Assembly: GCF_030232885.1 (NCBI RefSeq)
Contig: NZ_JASPGD010000002.1
Location: forward strand, 124,001 to 188,000
Direction: 5' to 3'
Source of the DNA: Corynebacterium sp. MSK297
GTDB lineage: Bacteria > Actinomycetota > Actinomycetes > Mycobacteriales > Mycobacteriaceae
Length of the DNA: 64,000 bases
Below the pieces are notes generated by a model. That model had not been told where the DNA came from and did not search any database. It was given only the letters and a program-made list of their open reading frames with translations. Position 1 is the first letter of the stretch. Every line of letters begins with the position of its first letter. The position numbers and the translations under genes were made by a program. This document shows, piece by piece, positions 15,497 to 26,343 of this stretch.

Positions 15497-17140
15497 TTAA
15501 GCCGACAGCTTGCGGGGTATTACTTTGCCGGTCGCGTTACGTGGCAATTCATCGACGAAGTGCACGTCGCGTGGCACGGAATGCTCCGCTAACCGGGTAC
15601 GCACCCATTCGCGGACATCGTCGGCAGAAATTTCCGGCCCGTCTGGATCTTTCACGATCCAGGCCGCGATGCGGCTAAATGTCTCGTCGTCGTCGACGCC
15701 CTTGGAATAGTGATCAGCAATGCCCGGCATAGTATCGAGCACGTTATCCACCGACGATGGGTAGACGTTTTCGCCGCCAACGATGATCATTTCGTCGGCA
15801 CGACCCAGAACGTGCAGCATGCCGTTGCTGTCGATATAGCCGAGGTCTCCGATGGACTGCAGCATGCCGACGCGATCGAGTTTGTGCTTCGGGTTGGTAT
15901 AACCAACCATTGTGGTCGCGTTGCGCAGATAGACTTTGCCAACTTCACCACGCGGTAGTTCTTTGCCGTTATCGTCGAGGATCTTCAGCAATGTGCCGTT
16001 GGCGACGGCACCACCGATAGTCGCGTCTTCCGCAATCTGCTGGGCAGTGGCTGCGCTGGCCAAGGTGAGTTCTGTGGAGCCGTAAATATTGGCCAGGATA
16101 GGCCCGAAGCGCTTGATGGTATCCGCCGCGACCTGTGGAGATAGTGCGTGGCCGGAGGAAGCGATGACGTTGAGCGAAGAGGCGTCATAATCCCAGGTGT
16201 TGTCGAGGGCAACCATCGACTTATAAAACACCGGTGAGGAAATGAGCACTTCACAGCGGTGTTCCTGGATATCGTTCAGGCAGGCTTCGGCGTCGAAAAT
16301 CCGGCGGGTGATGACAGTCGAACGCAGCGCAAAGGCGATATTGAGCATTGCCCAGCCCCAGGTGTGGAAGATCGAGGCAGTCATCTGCACGTTTTGGCCA
16401 ACTTCCCACGGTATGGCGTCCAGGATCGTCGTCAATACCGTGGGCAGCTTTGGTTCCGGGCGGGCAATGCCCTTGGGTACTCCGGTGGTGCCGGATGACA
16501 TGAGCACGATGTTGCCGTGCTTGGGAAAGCGTGGCAGTTTCACATCGGTGCGGCGGTGAACGATCTCAGATAATACTGGGTGCTCGCCTGTCTCCTCACC
16601 ACCTTCGTGGGCGATGACGACGTGTAGGCCGTCTGCGGCAGTGGAACCAGCTGCTGGCAGACGGTCAGCGAATTCACTGTCGATGACAAGCACGTTGATG
16701 TCATTTTCTTCGATGCACCCGGCAAGCTGTTCAGGCGAGGAACCGATATTGAGCAAAAATAGCGTCGCTCCCGCGTATCCCTTGGAGATCAATGGGGTGA
16801 CGATACCGCGACCATTGCGGGCCATGATGCCCAAGCGGATCTCCTCGACGGGCAACTGGTGCAGGTACCGAGCGAAATTTTTGCTCTGTGTTTGCAGGTC
16901 GCGGTAGCTAAGGGCACCGTCGTCGTCGATAAGAGCGGTGCGGTCCGGTGACACTAGGGCTGCTTGTTCGATCTCACGGGCGGTGGTTAGCCAATAGCGG
17001 GCGAAAATGCCAGGGCTGTGCACAAGCGCGGGGATACCCAGTTGCGGTGCGATGATGCCGGACTTCCACAGATCGGGAATGAGCTTTGCTAGCCCTTTGC
17101 CGTTGATGGCGAGGTATTCCAGCCGGTCGCGCAAAGACAC
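15497..17140 (-). CDS. Acyl-CoA synthetase (AMP-forming, FadD-like)
   Basis: 547 residues with a GTG start. ANL-superfamily motifs are all present: the P-loop-like LMSSGTTGVPKGI (A3), NIYGSTELTL (A5), GDLGYIDSNGMLHVLGRAD (A7/A8), and the catalytic C-terminal lysine region ELPRNATGKVIPRKL. It activates a carboxylic acid as acyl-AMP and transfers it to CoA. The substrate is not predictable; the N-terminal GKGLAKLIPDLWKSGI resembles mycobacterial FadD proteins acting on long chains. It is clearly distinct from the three tandem paralogues at 50158-56162. Stands alone; the divergent formaldehyde dehydrogenase starts 276 bases away. Confidence 0.85.
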   Translation of the reverse strand: MSLRDRLEYLAINGKGLAKLIPDLWKSGIIAPQLGIPALVHSPGIFARYWLTTAREIEQAALVSPDRTALIDDDGALSYRDLQTQSKNFARYLHQLPVEEIRLGIMARNGRGIVTPLISKGYAGATLFLLNIGSSPEQLAGCIEENDINVLVIDSEFADRLPAAGSTAADGLHVVIAHEGGEETGEHPVLSEIVHRRTDVKLPRFPKHGNIVLMSSGTTGVPKGIARPEPKLPTVLTTILDAIPWEVGQNVQMTASIFHTWGWAMLNIAFALRSTVITRRIFDAEACLNDIQEHRCEVLISSPVFYKSMVALDNTWDYDASSLNVIASSGHALSPQVAADTIKRFGPILANIYGSTELTLASAATAQQIAEDATIGGAVANGTLLKILDDNGKELPRGEVGKVYLRNATTMVGYTNPKHKLDRVGMLQSIGDLGYIDSNGMLHVLGRADEMIIVGGENVYPSSVDNVLDTMPGIADHYSKGVDDDETFSRIAAWIVKDPDGPEISADDVREWVRTRLAEHSVPRDVHFVDELPRNATGKVIPRKLSA

Positions 17141-17415
17141 AAAATCACACCTTTAATAATCAGCTTGTCGGGAATAATATATATCCATGGCGCACGCCGA
17201 GGCTCTGCGAGCACCAGGTGGTTACAGGGGCCTAACTAATGGCCAGGATAATAGTTTCTGCTTGGAAAATTACACTACAACTATCGCCACATTAGTGACA
17301 ATTCGTTACAGATTGCAGGCCGGAGGATTTGGTGCGACTCCGGATGGCTGCAGCAAAGATGGCACGGCACATTCCGATTGGTGACGGAACAACAAACACA
17401 GGTAATATTGTTGGC

Positions 17416-18567
17416 ATGACACATAGTGAAGCTCTTATAGAAGACCAGAAAAACACCTCTGCTGGCCAATTCCAGCAAACCGTGAAGGGCGTCATCGCGC
17501 GTTCGAAGGGTGCAGAAGTCGAGACCGTCGACATTGTTATCCCAGCTCCTGGCGCACATGATGTCGTTGTCGCCGTGAAAACGTGTGGTATCTGCCATAC
17601 TGATTTGGCTTACCGCGATGGTGACATCGAAGATGCCTACCCATTCCTGTTGGGCCACGAAGCTACTGCAGTCGTCGAATCCGTCGGTAGCGAAGTTTCC
17701 CACGTTAAAGTTGGCGACACCGTCGTACTGAACTGGCGCGCTGTGTGCGGCGAATGCCGGGCCTGCAAGAAGGGTCAGCCACGTTACTGCTTCGATACCC
17801 ACAATGCTTCCAAGCCAATGACGCTTGCCGACGGCACCGAGCTCACCGCAGCGTTGGGTATCGGCGCTTTGGCAGAAAAGACACTGGTACACGAAGGGCA
17901 GTGCACCGTGATTGATTCGGAGGCCGACGCGGCTGCTTCTGGCTTGCTGGGCTGCGGCGTTATGGCGGGCCTCGGATCGGCCGTGAATACCGGTGAAGTT
18001 GCTCGTGGTGAATCCGTGGCTGTTTTCGGCGTCGGTGGCGTCGGCATGGCAGCTATCGCTGGTGCCAGCTTGGTGGGCGCACGCACAATTATTGCGGTGG
18101 ACCTGGATGCTCAGAAGCTCGAGCGTGCCCGCGAAGAATTCGGTGCGACCCACACGGTGAATGCCAGTGGCAAATCGGAAGAAGAAGTTATTGAAGCAGT
18201 CCGCGAGCTTACCGACGGCTTTGGTCCTGATGTCACCATCGATGGTGTAGGTATCCCAGCTACTACCCGACAAGCTTTCTATTCTCGTGATCTTGCCGGA
18301 CGCATGGTCATGGTGGGTGTTCCTGGTCCAGATTCGAAATTCGAGATTCCAGCGATTGATTTCTTCTCTCGCGGTGGCGCGTTGAAGCCATCCTGGTACG
18401 GCGATTGCCTGCCAGAGCGTGACTTCCCGTTGTACGCTGATTTGGCTAAGCAGGGACGTTTCCCACTGGACAAATTCGTTGATGAACGCATTACTCTGAA
18501 TGATGTAGAGAAAGCATTCGCAACCATGAAGGCAGGCAAAGTCCTGCGCAGCGTAGTAGAGGTGTAA
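17416..18567 (+). CDS. mscR: S-(hydroxymethyl)mycothiol dehydrogenase (mycothiol-dependent formaldehyde dehydrogenase)
   Basis: 383 residues from the ATG at 17416; the frame is open upstream to 17329, but homologues begin near here. It is a medium-chain zinc dehydrogenase. Catalytic zinc ligands are Cys57 (CGICHTD) and His81-Glu82 (GHEA); structural zinc cysteines are at 111, 114, 117 and 125 ([15 protein letters not shown]). The Rossmann motif is [15 protein letters not shown]. The enzyme oxidises the formaldehyde-mycothiol adduct with NAD. The pairing with the next gene, five bases downstream, mirrors Rv2259-Rv2260 in M. tuberculosis and supports the assignment over a general alcohol dehydrogenase. 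Mycothiol synthesis is represented in the same window by mshA. Confidence 0.88.
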   Translation: MTHSEALIEDQKNTSAGQFQQTVKGVIARSKGAEVETVDIVIPAPGAHDVVVAVKTCGICHTDLAYRDGDIEDAYPFLLGHEATAVVESVGSEVSHVKVGDTVVLNWRAVCGECRACKKGQPRYCFDTHNASKPMTLADGTELTAALGIGALAEKTLVHEGQCTVIDSEADAAASGLLGCGVMAGLGSAVNTGEVARGESVAVFGVGGVGMAAIAGASLVGARTIIAVDLDAQKLERAREEFGATHTVNASGKSEEEVIEAVRELTDGFGPDVTIDGVGIPATTRQAFYSRDLAGRMVMVGVPGPDSKFEIPAIDFFSRGGALKPSWYGDCLPERDFPLYADLAKQGRFPLDKFVDERITLNDVEKAFATMKAGKVLRSVVEV

Positions 18568-18572
18568 CACAC

Positions 18573-19190
18573 ATGCGTATTGACCATCTAGTGACTTCTG
18601 GAAAGTTCAAACTCGGCGGCAATGAATGGGACGTCGACAACAACGTCTTCATCGTCGGCGACCAGGATTGCTGGATTATCGACCCTTCGCATGAATTCGA
18701 TACCATCGTCGGTGCCGTGGAAAACCGCAACGTCAAAGGCATTATTTTGACGCATGGTCACAGCGATCACGTCGATATTGCCCCGCAGGTCGCGGATCAT
18801 TTCGGGGTGGAAATGTACATGCACCCAGATGATGAGATGCTGTGGGAAGAAGCCAACGGCGATCGTTCATTCGCCCGTCTTGCCGACGGCGACACCTTCG
18901 ACGTAGAAGGCAGCACGCTGAAGGTTCTGCACACCCCGGGACACTCGCCAGGTTCCTGTGTGTTGTACTGCGAAGACGAAGCAAAGATCTTTGCCGGCGA
19001 TACCCTGTTTTCTGGTGGTCCGGGTGCCACCGACAAGAAGTACTCGGATTTCGGGACTATCATTGAGTCGCTGAAATCCAAGGTATTCACCCTGCCGGAC
19101 GAGACCACTGTCATGCCAGGGCATGGTGATTTCACCACTGTAGGAGAGGAATTCTCCCACCTGGATGAATACATCGAGCGCGGTTACTAA
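18573..19190 (+). CDS. MBL-fold metallo-hydrolase partner of MscR
   Basis: 205 residues. The metallo-beta-lactamase motif THGHSDHVD gives metal ligands His61, His63, Asp65 and His66. Further ligands lie in TPGHSPGS, FAGDTLFSGG and MPGHGD, as in glyoxalase II-like thioesterases. It starts five bases after the mscR stop, so the two form an operon. The likely role is hydrolysis of the mycothiol thioester (S-formylmycothiol) made by MscR. That is inferred from pairing and fold. Confidence 0.85.
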   Translation: MRIDHLVTSGKFKLGGNEWDVDNNVFIVGDQDCWIIDPSHEFDTIVGAVENRNVKGIILTHGHSDHVDIAPQVADHFGVEMYMHPDDEMLWEEANGDRSFARLADGDTFDVEGSTLKVLHTPGHSPGSCVLYCEDEAKIFAGDTLFSGGPGATDKKYSDFGTIIESLKSKVFTLPDETTVMPGHGDFTTVGEEFSHLDEYIERGY

Positions 19191-19229
19191 AACAGTTAAG
19201 TCAAAGCCGCAATCGCGTCCAGAGGACGC

Positions 19230-20099
19230 TTAGCGAGAGTGAGAGGCGTCAGCAGCTGAAGATTCAGTGTTGCTGGCGTCTTTTTCGTGGTTGTCGTCTT
19301 TTTTCCGTAGCCCCATGAACAACACGATGACGATGAGCACGACGATGGCGATGATGACCAACGTCAGGTCAGACAAGTTTGCGAACTGCATGGCCCATTC
19401 TTGGATGCGTGCCTGGGTATCGGTACTCAGCGGCCCACCCCAGGCCGAGGTGCCGTGGCTGATGATAAACAGCACACCGATGGCGATGAACAGCGCACCG
19501 GAAATCATGGACACCAGATGCGTGGTGAAAGGGCCGATTGTGATGGGTTTCGGGCGCATCTTGGAACCCAGATCCAGCTTTTCCCACAACAGCGCCAGGA
19601 TGAACAGTGGGATGGCCATGCCGACGGCATATGCTGCCATAATCGCTGCGCCATACCAGACAGAGGCGGAAACCGCGGCGGTGGTCAGCACAGCGCCTAG
19701 CAGAGGACCGGCGCAGAACCCGGCGAAGCCATAAACTGCGCCTAAGAAAAACACTGCGCCGGGGCCGGACCCTTTGGCTTTCGATGACAAATTAGAAAAC
19801 GGCAGATTGAATCCGCCGCCAAAGAATGTGTAAATACCAAGTGCGATAATGATGATTCCGCCGACCAGGATGATTGTCGAGCGATGATCAACCATGAATG
19901 CGCCAATACTGCCGACACCGGCACCGATGGGCACCAGAACAGCGATCAGCCCGGCCAAAAAAATCAGGGTTTTGAAGACCAGGTGGCGCAGTGAATCAAA
20001 AGCATAAGCAAAAAACGCTGGAAGCAAAAGCGCTGAGCACGGGCTGATGAGTGACAGTACACCGGCAAGCAGTGCACCGAACAGACCTACCTCAATCAT
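19230..20099 (-). CDS. CcdA/DsbD-type cytochrome c biogenesis transmembrane protein
   Basis: 289 residues with six or seven hydrophobic helices and a polar, acidic, Ser-rich tail (NTESSAADASHS). The two thiol-carrying family motifs are present: SPCSALLLP near residue 20 and GFCAGPLLGAVL near 125. CcdA proteins carry electrons from cytoplasmic thioredoxin across the membrane. The upstream gene, 17 bases away on the same strand, encodes an exported thioredoxin-fold protein that is its probable partner. Together they would keep envelope thiols or cytochrome haem sites reduced, or form disulfides. Confidence 0.85.
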   Translation of the reverse strand: MIEVGLFGALLAGVLSLISPCSALLLPAFFAYAFDSLRHLVFKTLIFLAGLIAVLVPIGAGVGSIGAFMVDHRSTIILVGGIIIIALGIYTFFGGGFNLPFSNLSSKAKGSGPGAVFFLGAVYGFAGFCAGPLLGAVLTTAAVSASVWYGAAIMAAYAVGMAIPLFILALLWEKLDLGSKMRPKPITIGPFTTHLVSMISGALFIAIGVLFIISHGTSAWGGPLSTDTQARIQEWAMQFANLSDLTLVIIAIVVLIVIVLFMGLRKKDDNHEKDASNTESSAADASHSR

Positions 20100-20116
20100 T
20101 TATCGGGCCTACCTTC

Positions 20117-21061
20117 CTACTGGGAGTCGGGGCGAGGAACAGTGCCATCAGCGACCTTCGCCAATTGGCGGTAGATCTCGTCTTCGAAAGCTTCGTAGGG
20201 GTGTGCACCGGCAATGAAACGGTCGCCGACAATAAATGCCGGGGTACCACGCATACCGATCGACGATGCGTACTGCAACGCTTGGCGCACCACATCGCGG
20301 TACTGTTCGTTTTCGATTTCCGAGCGGAATTGCTCTACATCTTCGATGCCGGCTTCTTCGGCAAAGCGTACGTAGTCGTCCACGTCGTAGCTTGGGTGGC
20401 CACCGGACTGATTGTTGTAGGTGTTGTTGTACAGAACGTCATGGAACTCGTAGAACTTTCCTTGCTTGCCTGCGGCGCGTCCGGCTTGCGCACCGGTTTC
20501 GGCGTGAGGTCCATTGACTGGCAAGTCATTCCATTCGATACGGAGCAAACCGGTATCGACGAATTTTTCCTTCAGTTTCGACGCCGTTTCTACCGCATAA
20601 CGGGTGCAGAAGGGGCATTCAAAGTCTGAGAACTCGGAGAGCACGACGGGGGCATCAAGCGCGCCCACCGCGAAGGGATCTTCGGCATTACGACGGTGCA
20701 CATTCAAGATGTCGTCGTTCGAGGTGATCTCTTTACCAGGTCCGATGATGGTGGCATCCGGGGACTCTGGTTTTGCGAAATTGGTTCCGGGTTCTACTTT
20801 TTCGGCGAGTTCGCGGGCTTTTTCTGGGGAGTATTCGCCGTTATGGGAAGCGGCGTCGGAGCCAGAATTAGTAGAGCTAGAATTAGCTGAATCTGGGGCT
20901 TGTGGGCCATGGACCGCATCCTGGTCACTTGCACTCGGAGAATCGTCGTCGCTAGAGCGAACCACGGCGACAACAACGAGTACAGCCAGCGCCACTACCA
21001 GGGCGATTAACGTCCACAGCAGCGCGGGCTTGCGCTGGAAAGCGTTACATGAAGAGGACAT
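20117..21061 (-). CDS. Membrane-anchored DsbA-family thiol oxidoreductase
   Basis: 314 residues. The N-terminal anchor helix is LLWTLIALVVALAVLVVVAVV (about 15-35). A Ser/Asp/Asn-rich linker follows, then a thioredoxin-fold DsbA domain with the redox motif CPFC in DFECPFCTRYAVE (about residue 150). The helical insertion includes GKFYEFHDVLYNNTY, and the cis-Pro loop is GTPAFIVGD. It acts outside the membrane in disulfide formation or exchange, the main folding route for secreted proteins in actinobacteria. It is the first gene of a pair with the CcdA-like gene. Confidence 0.85.
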   Translation of the reverse strand: MSSSCNAFQRKPALLWTLIALVVALAVLVVVAVVRSSDDDSPSASDQDAVHGPQAPDSANSSSTNSGSDAASHNGEYSPEKARELAEKVEPGTNFAKPESPDATIIGPGKEITSNDDILNVHRRNAEDPFAVGALDAPVVLSEFSDFECPFCTRYAVETASKLKEKFVDTGLLRIEWNDLPVNGPHAETGAQAGRAAGKQGKFYEFHDVLYNNTYNNQSGGHPSYDVDDYVRFAEEAGIEDVEQFRSEIENEQYRDVVRQALQYASSIGMRGTPAFIVGDRFIAGAHPYEAFEDEIYRQLAKVADGTVPRPDSQ

Positions 21062-21112
21062 GTCAACCTTCGTCTATCGGGAACTGACAGGCGGGTTGGG
21101 CCTGCGAGCACA

Positions 21113-21979
21113 TTAATCTTCTCTGGCTGCACGTTCTAAATAAGAGCCATAGCCAGATTTGATTAATGGTTGCGCTAAGTCCAACAACGCTTGTGCACTA
21201 ATAAATCCCTCACGGTAGGCAGAAACTTCCGGTGAACCGATGATGGTGCCGGTGCGTTTTTGCAAAACCTCTACGTACGCTGCGGCTTCGGACATAGAAT
21301 CCACGGTTCCTGTGTCTAACCACACATCGCCGCGTTGCATCCGCTGCACGGATAATTGCCCCCGATTGAGGTATTCCTCGTTGATCGCGGTGATCTCTAA
21401 TTCGCCGCGTGCCGACGGCGTGATGGATTTAGCGATCTCGATGACAGAATTGTCATAAAAATACAGGCCGACGACCGCATATGGTGAGACCGGGTGGGCC
21501 GGCTTTTCTTCGATAGACAGCGCTCGACCTGCAGGGGAAAATTCGACGACGCCGTAGCGCTGCGGATCAGCGACTTCGTAGGCGAAAATAATGCCCCCTT
21601 CCGGGTCATGGCACTGTGGAAGCGCTCCGGAAAATCCGTGGCCATCGAATATATTATCGCCGAGCACCAAAGCGACGTCGTCGTCACCAATAAAATCTTC
21701 GCCGATCAAAAATGCCTGGGCGAGTCCCTCTGGATGGGGCTGGATCGCATAATCCAGCATTAATCCCCACTGTGAGCCGTCGCCAAGCAAGCGCTGAAAA
21801 GCAGGAGCATCCTGCGGGGTGGTGATGATCAAGATTTCGCGAATCCCGGCCTGGATCAGTGTCGACAAAGGGTAGTAGATCATCGGTTTGTCGTAGATCG
21901 GCATGAGCTGTTTCGAAATTCCCTGTGTAATGGGGTACAGCCGCGTGCCAGAACCGCCGGCGAGGATGATGCCTTTCAT
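21113..21979 (-). CDS. rmlA: Glucose-1-phosphate thymidylyltransferase
   Basis: 288 residues from the ATG at 21979 ([16 protein letters not shown]); a GTG six bases earlier is also possible. The nucleotidyltransferase signature [22 protein letters not shown] and [10 protein letters not shown] are intact, as are EEKPAHPVS and [10 protein letters not shown]. It makes dTDP-glucose from glucose-1-phosphate and dTTP, the first step to dTDP-L-rhamnose, needed for the rhamnose-GlcNAc linker that joins arabinogalactan to peptidoglycan. Third gene of the rmlB-rmlCD-rmlA run. Confidence 0.95.
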   Translation of the reverse strand: MKGIILAGGSGTRLYPITQGISKQLMPIYDKPMIYYPLSTLIQAGIREILIITTPQDAPAFQRLLGDGSQWGLMLDYAIQPHPEGLAQAFLIGEDFIGDDDVALVLGDNIFDGHGFSGALPQCHDPEGGIIFAYEVADPQRYGVVEFSPAGRALSIEEKPAHPVSPYAVVGLYFYDNSVIEIAKSITPSARGELEITAINEEYLNRGQLSVQRMQRGDVWLDTGTVDSMSEAAAYVEVLQKRTGTIIGSPEVSAYREGFISAQALLDLAQPLIKSGYGSYLERAARED

Positions 21980-22040
21980 AGCCACCTATGTTGCCAGATT
22001 GCAGAGTTATCTTTCTGCGGCCCGGCCGGATCGGGCGTGG

Positions 22041-23420
22041 CTAAGCCAGATAGAGCGCGAGGCTGGCCCGCCAATTACTGGGCTGAAAGCCCGTGGCTTT
22101 GATCTTGCTCAGGTCCAAGGTCGATTCTGCCGGGCGTCGGGCCGGATCACCTCCGTATTCTTGGCTGGTGACAGGCGTGATGTCAGCAGGGTCGCCGCCA
22201 CAGGCAATGAAGGTGGCCATGGCGATCTCATCGCGGGAAGCAGTATCGCCATCCGAACTCACGTTGTACACGCCATAGGGGGCGTTGGTGTCTAACAAAT
22301 GCATGATGCCATGGGCTAGGTCCTGGGCGTAGGTGGGGCGGCCACGCTGGTCGCATACGACCTTGGGCTTTTTTCCGGCACGGGCGAGAGTAGCCATGGT
22401 GGCAATGAAATTTCCGCCGTCGCCAAAAACCCAAGAAGTACGGATGACGTAATGCCGTGGGGTGGTTTGCGCTGCGGTATCCCCGGCGGCTTTGCTGGCA
22501 CCGTAGGCAGAAAGTGGCGAGGCGGTTTCGTTTTCTGTGTGGATCTCGCGTTGGCCATCGAAAATATAATCCGAGGACACGTGTACCAATGTGAGGTTGT
22601 GCTCATTGGCGATAGCCGCGAGTTTAGCTGGAGCGTCGGCGTTGACTGCCCAGGCGCCCGCCCGATCGGTTTCGGCACCGTTGACGTCGTTATAGGCAGC
22701 AGTATTAATGATCGCTTGGTATTGTCGCCAATCCCGGGCCGGGGGAGCGGTGATATCGAATTCTTCGTGTGTACAGAATTCGACGTTGGTGCGGTCGTGC
22801 ACAATGGAGCGCAAGGCCCTACCGAGTTGACCGTTGGCGCCGGTCACCAAGATTTTCCGGGGCGGCATCGGGGTGGCGTCGGCAAGCTGCGGGTGCTGTC
22901 GATCTTTGTCGGAAATCTCGCTTGGTTCCAGCGGCCAGTCGATCATATCCAGGTTGACACTGGTGTAGTCGGCATCGGGAGAATAATGATCGTTGACCAG
23001 GTAGGTGTAGCTTGTGGCGTCGTGCAGAGACTGGAAGCCATTGGCGACGCCGCGCGGAACGAACACGGCAGTATTTGGCTCGATTTGTTGAGTGACGGTC
23101 GCGCCAAACGTCGGCGAGCCCTCCCGCAGGTCACACCACGCGCCGAAGACAGCACCTGTGGCCACAGACACGAACTTATCCCAGGGTTCGGCGTGTAAAC
23201 CGCGGGTGACACCGGCCTTTTCGTTAAAGGAAATATTGTTTTGCACGGGGCCAAAATCGGGTACCCCGGCAGCCACGAAAGCGTGCCGCTGCCAGTTCTC
23301 TTTGAACCAGCCACGGGCATCTTTATGTAGATCGAGCTTAATAATCAGCAGGCCTTCGATAGCGGTGTCCTGTACCCGTGCTTGCTTGTCTTTCAAATCC
23401 TGCCCCATGTGTTCTGACAC
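22041..23420 (-). CDS. rmlCD: Fused dTDP-4-dehydrorhamnose 3,5-epimerase / dTDP-4-dehydrorhamnose reductase
   Basis: 459 residues. Residues about 15-185 are RmlC: DLHKDARGWFKENW, NISFNEKAGVTRGLHAEPWDK with the catalytic His, FVPRGVANGFQSL. Residues about 188-459 are RmlD: LVTGANGQLGRALRS (NADPH site), INTAAYNDVNGAE, and the catalytic block VSSDYIFDG then YGASKAAGD. The fusion performs the last two steps to dTDP-L-rhamnose. Corynebacterial genomes are known to carry this fusion, whereas mycobacteria have separate genes. The stop of rmlB lies four bases upstream, so the genes are co-transcribed. Confidence 0.93.
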   Translation of the reverse strand: MSEHMGQDLKDKQARVQDTAIEGLLIIKLDLHKDARGWFKENWQRHAFVAAGVPDFGPVQNNISFNEKAGVTRGLHAEPWDKFVSVATGAVFGAWCDLREGSPTFGATVTQQIEPNTAVFVPRGVANGFQSLHDATSYTYLVNDHYSPDADYTSVNLDMIDWPLEPSEISDKDRQHPQLADATPMPPRKILVTGANGQLGRALRSIVHDRTNVEFCTHEEFDITAPPARDWRQYQAIINTAAYNDVNGAETDRAGAWAVNADAPAKLAAIANEHNLTLVHVSSDYIFDGQREIHTENETASPLSAYGASKAAGDTAAQTTPRHYVIRTSWVFGDGGNFIATMATLARAGKKPKVVCDQRGRPTYAQDLAHGIMHLLDTNAPYGVYNVSSDGDTASRDEIAMATFIACGGDPADITPVTSQEYGGDPARRPAESTLDLSKIKATGFQPSNWRASLALYLA

Positions 23421-23423
23421 TGG

Positions 23424-24428
<1,005 letters not shown>

Positions 24429-24489
24429 TTAGGGCAGGTGCGGTGGCTAGCAATCGACGGTGGCACACGGCTGTCTCTATAACACGAAA

Positions 24490-24525
24490 AGACCACAATG
24501 ACCTGTTGCGGGCCGATTGTGGTCT
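24490..24525 (-). terminator. Terminator of the mycolyltransferase-like gene
   Basis: AGACCACAAT at 24490-24499 pairs with ATTGTGGTCT at 24516-24525. Read on the minus strand it is followed by TTTTCG, so it ends the gene at 24601-25725. Confidence 0.8.
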
Positions 24526-24600
24526 GTTGATCCAGCACTGCTATCTCATGCTGTCTGTAGTGCTGGTGCTAGTCGTGCTGCTTAGTCTTCGCTATGCGCG

Positions 24601-25725
24601 TTAGTCTTCGATGCCGAATGCGTGCGCAAAGGTTGGCCACGAGGCGCGCAGGTCATCTTGCCAGTAGGACCAAGTGTGCGTGCCAACTGCTGGTTGGTGG
24701 TGGTGCACCGGAATGTCCAAGTGGTTGAGCTTGGCGACGAGGCGGTGGGTGCAGGCGTTGGTGACAGCTTCGATTCCGCCACCGACGATCGCGAAGTTGG
24801 CCTGGTTGGCCGAAAGAGCATTTTCTGGGATTCCCTGGGCACGCATCCCCTGTGCGGTTTCGCGTTCCCCCATCAATCCGGTGGCATTCGAAACGTAGAT
24901 CGCAGTGCCACGCAGGAATTCAGCCTGCAACAGGGCATCATTTTCCAGCGCACGCTGTGAACCCATGGGGCCCCAGATCTGGTCTGGGTGAGCATTGCCG
25001 CGGTTGGCAGTCACTCTGACAGCCGCGCGTCCCAATGGAGAGTTGGTTTCAGCACAACCAGAGAACGAGCCGGTGGCATCGAACATGCCTGGGTTGTGTG
25101 CGGCGAGTAGCAGCGAGCTGGTGGCAGACATCGACATGCCGGCGATGCCACGCTTCCCGTTGGCGCCCAAGTAATCCTCGATTGGTCCAGGAAGCTCGTT
25201 GATGAGGAAGGTTTCCCACTTTTGTGGGCCCTGCAGATACTTGCTACCGGTAGGGATTTCGTTCCAGTCAGTGTAGTAAGAAAAAGCACCGCGCATGGGG
25301 ATGACAACGTTGATGTTCTTGTCTAGGTAGAAATCAACTGCATCGGTTTGCGCGATCCAGTTGGCGGACTGTTCGCCACCACCGGCACCGTTAAGCAGAT
25401 ATAGGGTTGGACGCGGGCCAGCAGATTCATCAGCCTTGATGGTTACCACGGGGATCTTGCGATCCATGGAAGGAGAATACACCGTGACTTCCCGTACACG
25501 GTCACCCTTTTCTGCAATGACTTGGCGCCAAGTCTCGTCCTTGAATTCTGGTGGAAGAATTTCTTCACTGATAGTGCCAGCCGGAATGGAGTTTTCGGCG
25601 GCTGGCTGGTGAGCAGCATCGTGAGCGATATCAACCTGTGGGGCGGGCTGTGCAATTCCCGAGACTGGGCTCAGCGCTAGTGTGCTGATGGCAGCGGCGG
25701 TAATAGCGACGTTGCGAAGTTTCAT
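24601..25725 (-). CDS. Secreted mycolyltransferase-like esterase (antigen 85 family)
   Basis: 374 residues. Signal peptide about 1-26 (RNVAITAAAISTLALSPVSG, cut near AQP). An esterase D/antigen 85 alpha/beta-hydrolase fold follows. It has TLYLLNGAGGGEQSANW, the nucleophile elbow GIAGMSMSATS (Ser198), and a C-terminal His in VGTHTWSYW followed by the last helix. Corynomycolyltransferases transfer mycolic acids to trehalose and arabinogalactan in the outer membrane. The position next to the rhamnose-linker genes fits a cell-wall role. The protein is of minimal length, with no C-terminal LGFP repeats. It could be an esterase with another acyl acceptor. Confidence 0.85.
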   Translation of the reverse strand: MKLRNVAITAAAISTLALSPVSGIAQPAPQVDIAHDAAHQPAAENSIPAGTISEEILPPEFKDETWRQVIAEKGDRVREVTVYSPSMDRKIPVVTIKADESAGPRPTLYLLNGAGGGEQSANWIAQTDAVDFYLDKNINVVIPMRGAFSYYTDWNEIPTGSKYLQGPQKWETFLINELPGPIEDYLGANGKRGIAGMSMSATSSLLLAAHNPGMFDATGSFSGCAETNSPLGRAAVRVTANRGNAHPDQIWGPMGSQRALENDALLQAEFLRGTAIYVSNATGLMGERETAQGMRAQGIPENALSANQANFAIVGGGIEAVTNACTHRLVAKLNHLDIPVHHHQPAVGTHTWSYWQDDLRASWPTFAHAFGIED

Positions 25726-25900
25726 GCGCGATCCTTACACAATGTGAAGACTTAAGCGGTGAAGAATTAAACGTGGAAACGTAAAACTCACTAACAGTAG
25801 GATAGTAGCTTAGCGTATGCATAAATGTGAAGAACATGTCTGCTGTCTGCGTGTGCTGACGAAGTTACCGTGCGCGTTGGCGGATTCGTGATAATACTGC

Positions 25901-25932
25901 GTCAAGTTCATGAAATGTCAAGTTCATGAAAT
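25901..25932. repeat. Perfect 16-bp tandem duplication
   Basis: GTCAAGTTCATGAAAT occurs at 25901-25916 and immediately again at 25917-25932. It lies in the 692-base gap between the mycolyltransferase-like gene and lpd, which otherwise holds the small peptide gene at 26135 and the hairpin at 26344. Confidence 0.9.
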
Positions 25933-26134
25933 ATTCTTGCAGTGGCGCAGAGCTTGGCATAGGCTAAGTTTTGCTTCACCCAGTGGGTGTTGTTTTCTGT
26001 TGCTTGCTGGCTTCTTTTTCTGGCAGCGCCAGTAGATCTGGCGGTGTCGTAGACAATACGGACACAACGCTAGGGATGTCGTACGGTATGCAGAAAATAT
26101 CTAAACCCGAATCAGACCTGAAAGAGTATTGCTA

Positions 26135-26242
26135 ATGCAGATAGATAATTTGATCGTGATGGCCAACAATGTCTTCGGCCCGGCTGTCCACGAGTTTTTT
26201 GCCGGTTTGTCACAGCTGAGTGCTGAATTGAGCCTCATCTAA
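26135..26242 (+). CDS. Small acidic peptide gene (35 residues), candidate outer-membrane porin-like peptide
   Basis: ATG at 26135, ribosome site GAAAGAG eight bases upstream (26120-26126), and two stops in a row (TAA TAG). The peptide begins MQIDNLIVMANNVFGPAVHE. It has no Lys, Arg or Cys, is net acidic, and has a helix-forming, amphipathic look. These are also features of the tiny leaderless PorA/PorH porin subunits of Corynebacterium, but I see no clear sequence match. It is followed by a strong nested hairpin at 26344-26392 that could end the transcript, and it neighbours a mycolyltransferase-like gene; PorA and PorH are themselves mycoloylated (known). Chance coding cannot be excluded at this length. 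Confidence 0.4.
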   Translation: MQIDNLIVMANNVFGPAVHEFFAGLSQLSAELSLI

Positions 26243-26343
26243 TAGCTGAACTTGCCGTCCAGTTAGCGTCGTTGTTGCCACTATGGCAAGAGCCCACCAG
26301 AGGCAGCGATGTAAGAAATTAGCGACGTAAGAAATTATATGGT

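Noticed and set aside
17281..18570. Long open frame (429 codons) on the minus strand opposite mscR
   Set aside because: Exact antisense of a strongly supported zinc dehydrogenase; its translation has no family motif, and its openness reflects codon bias of the real gene.
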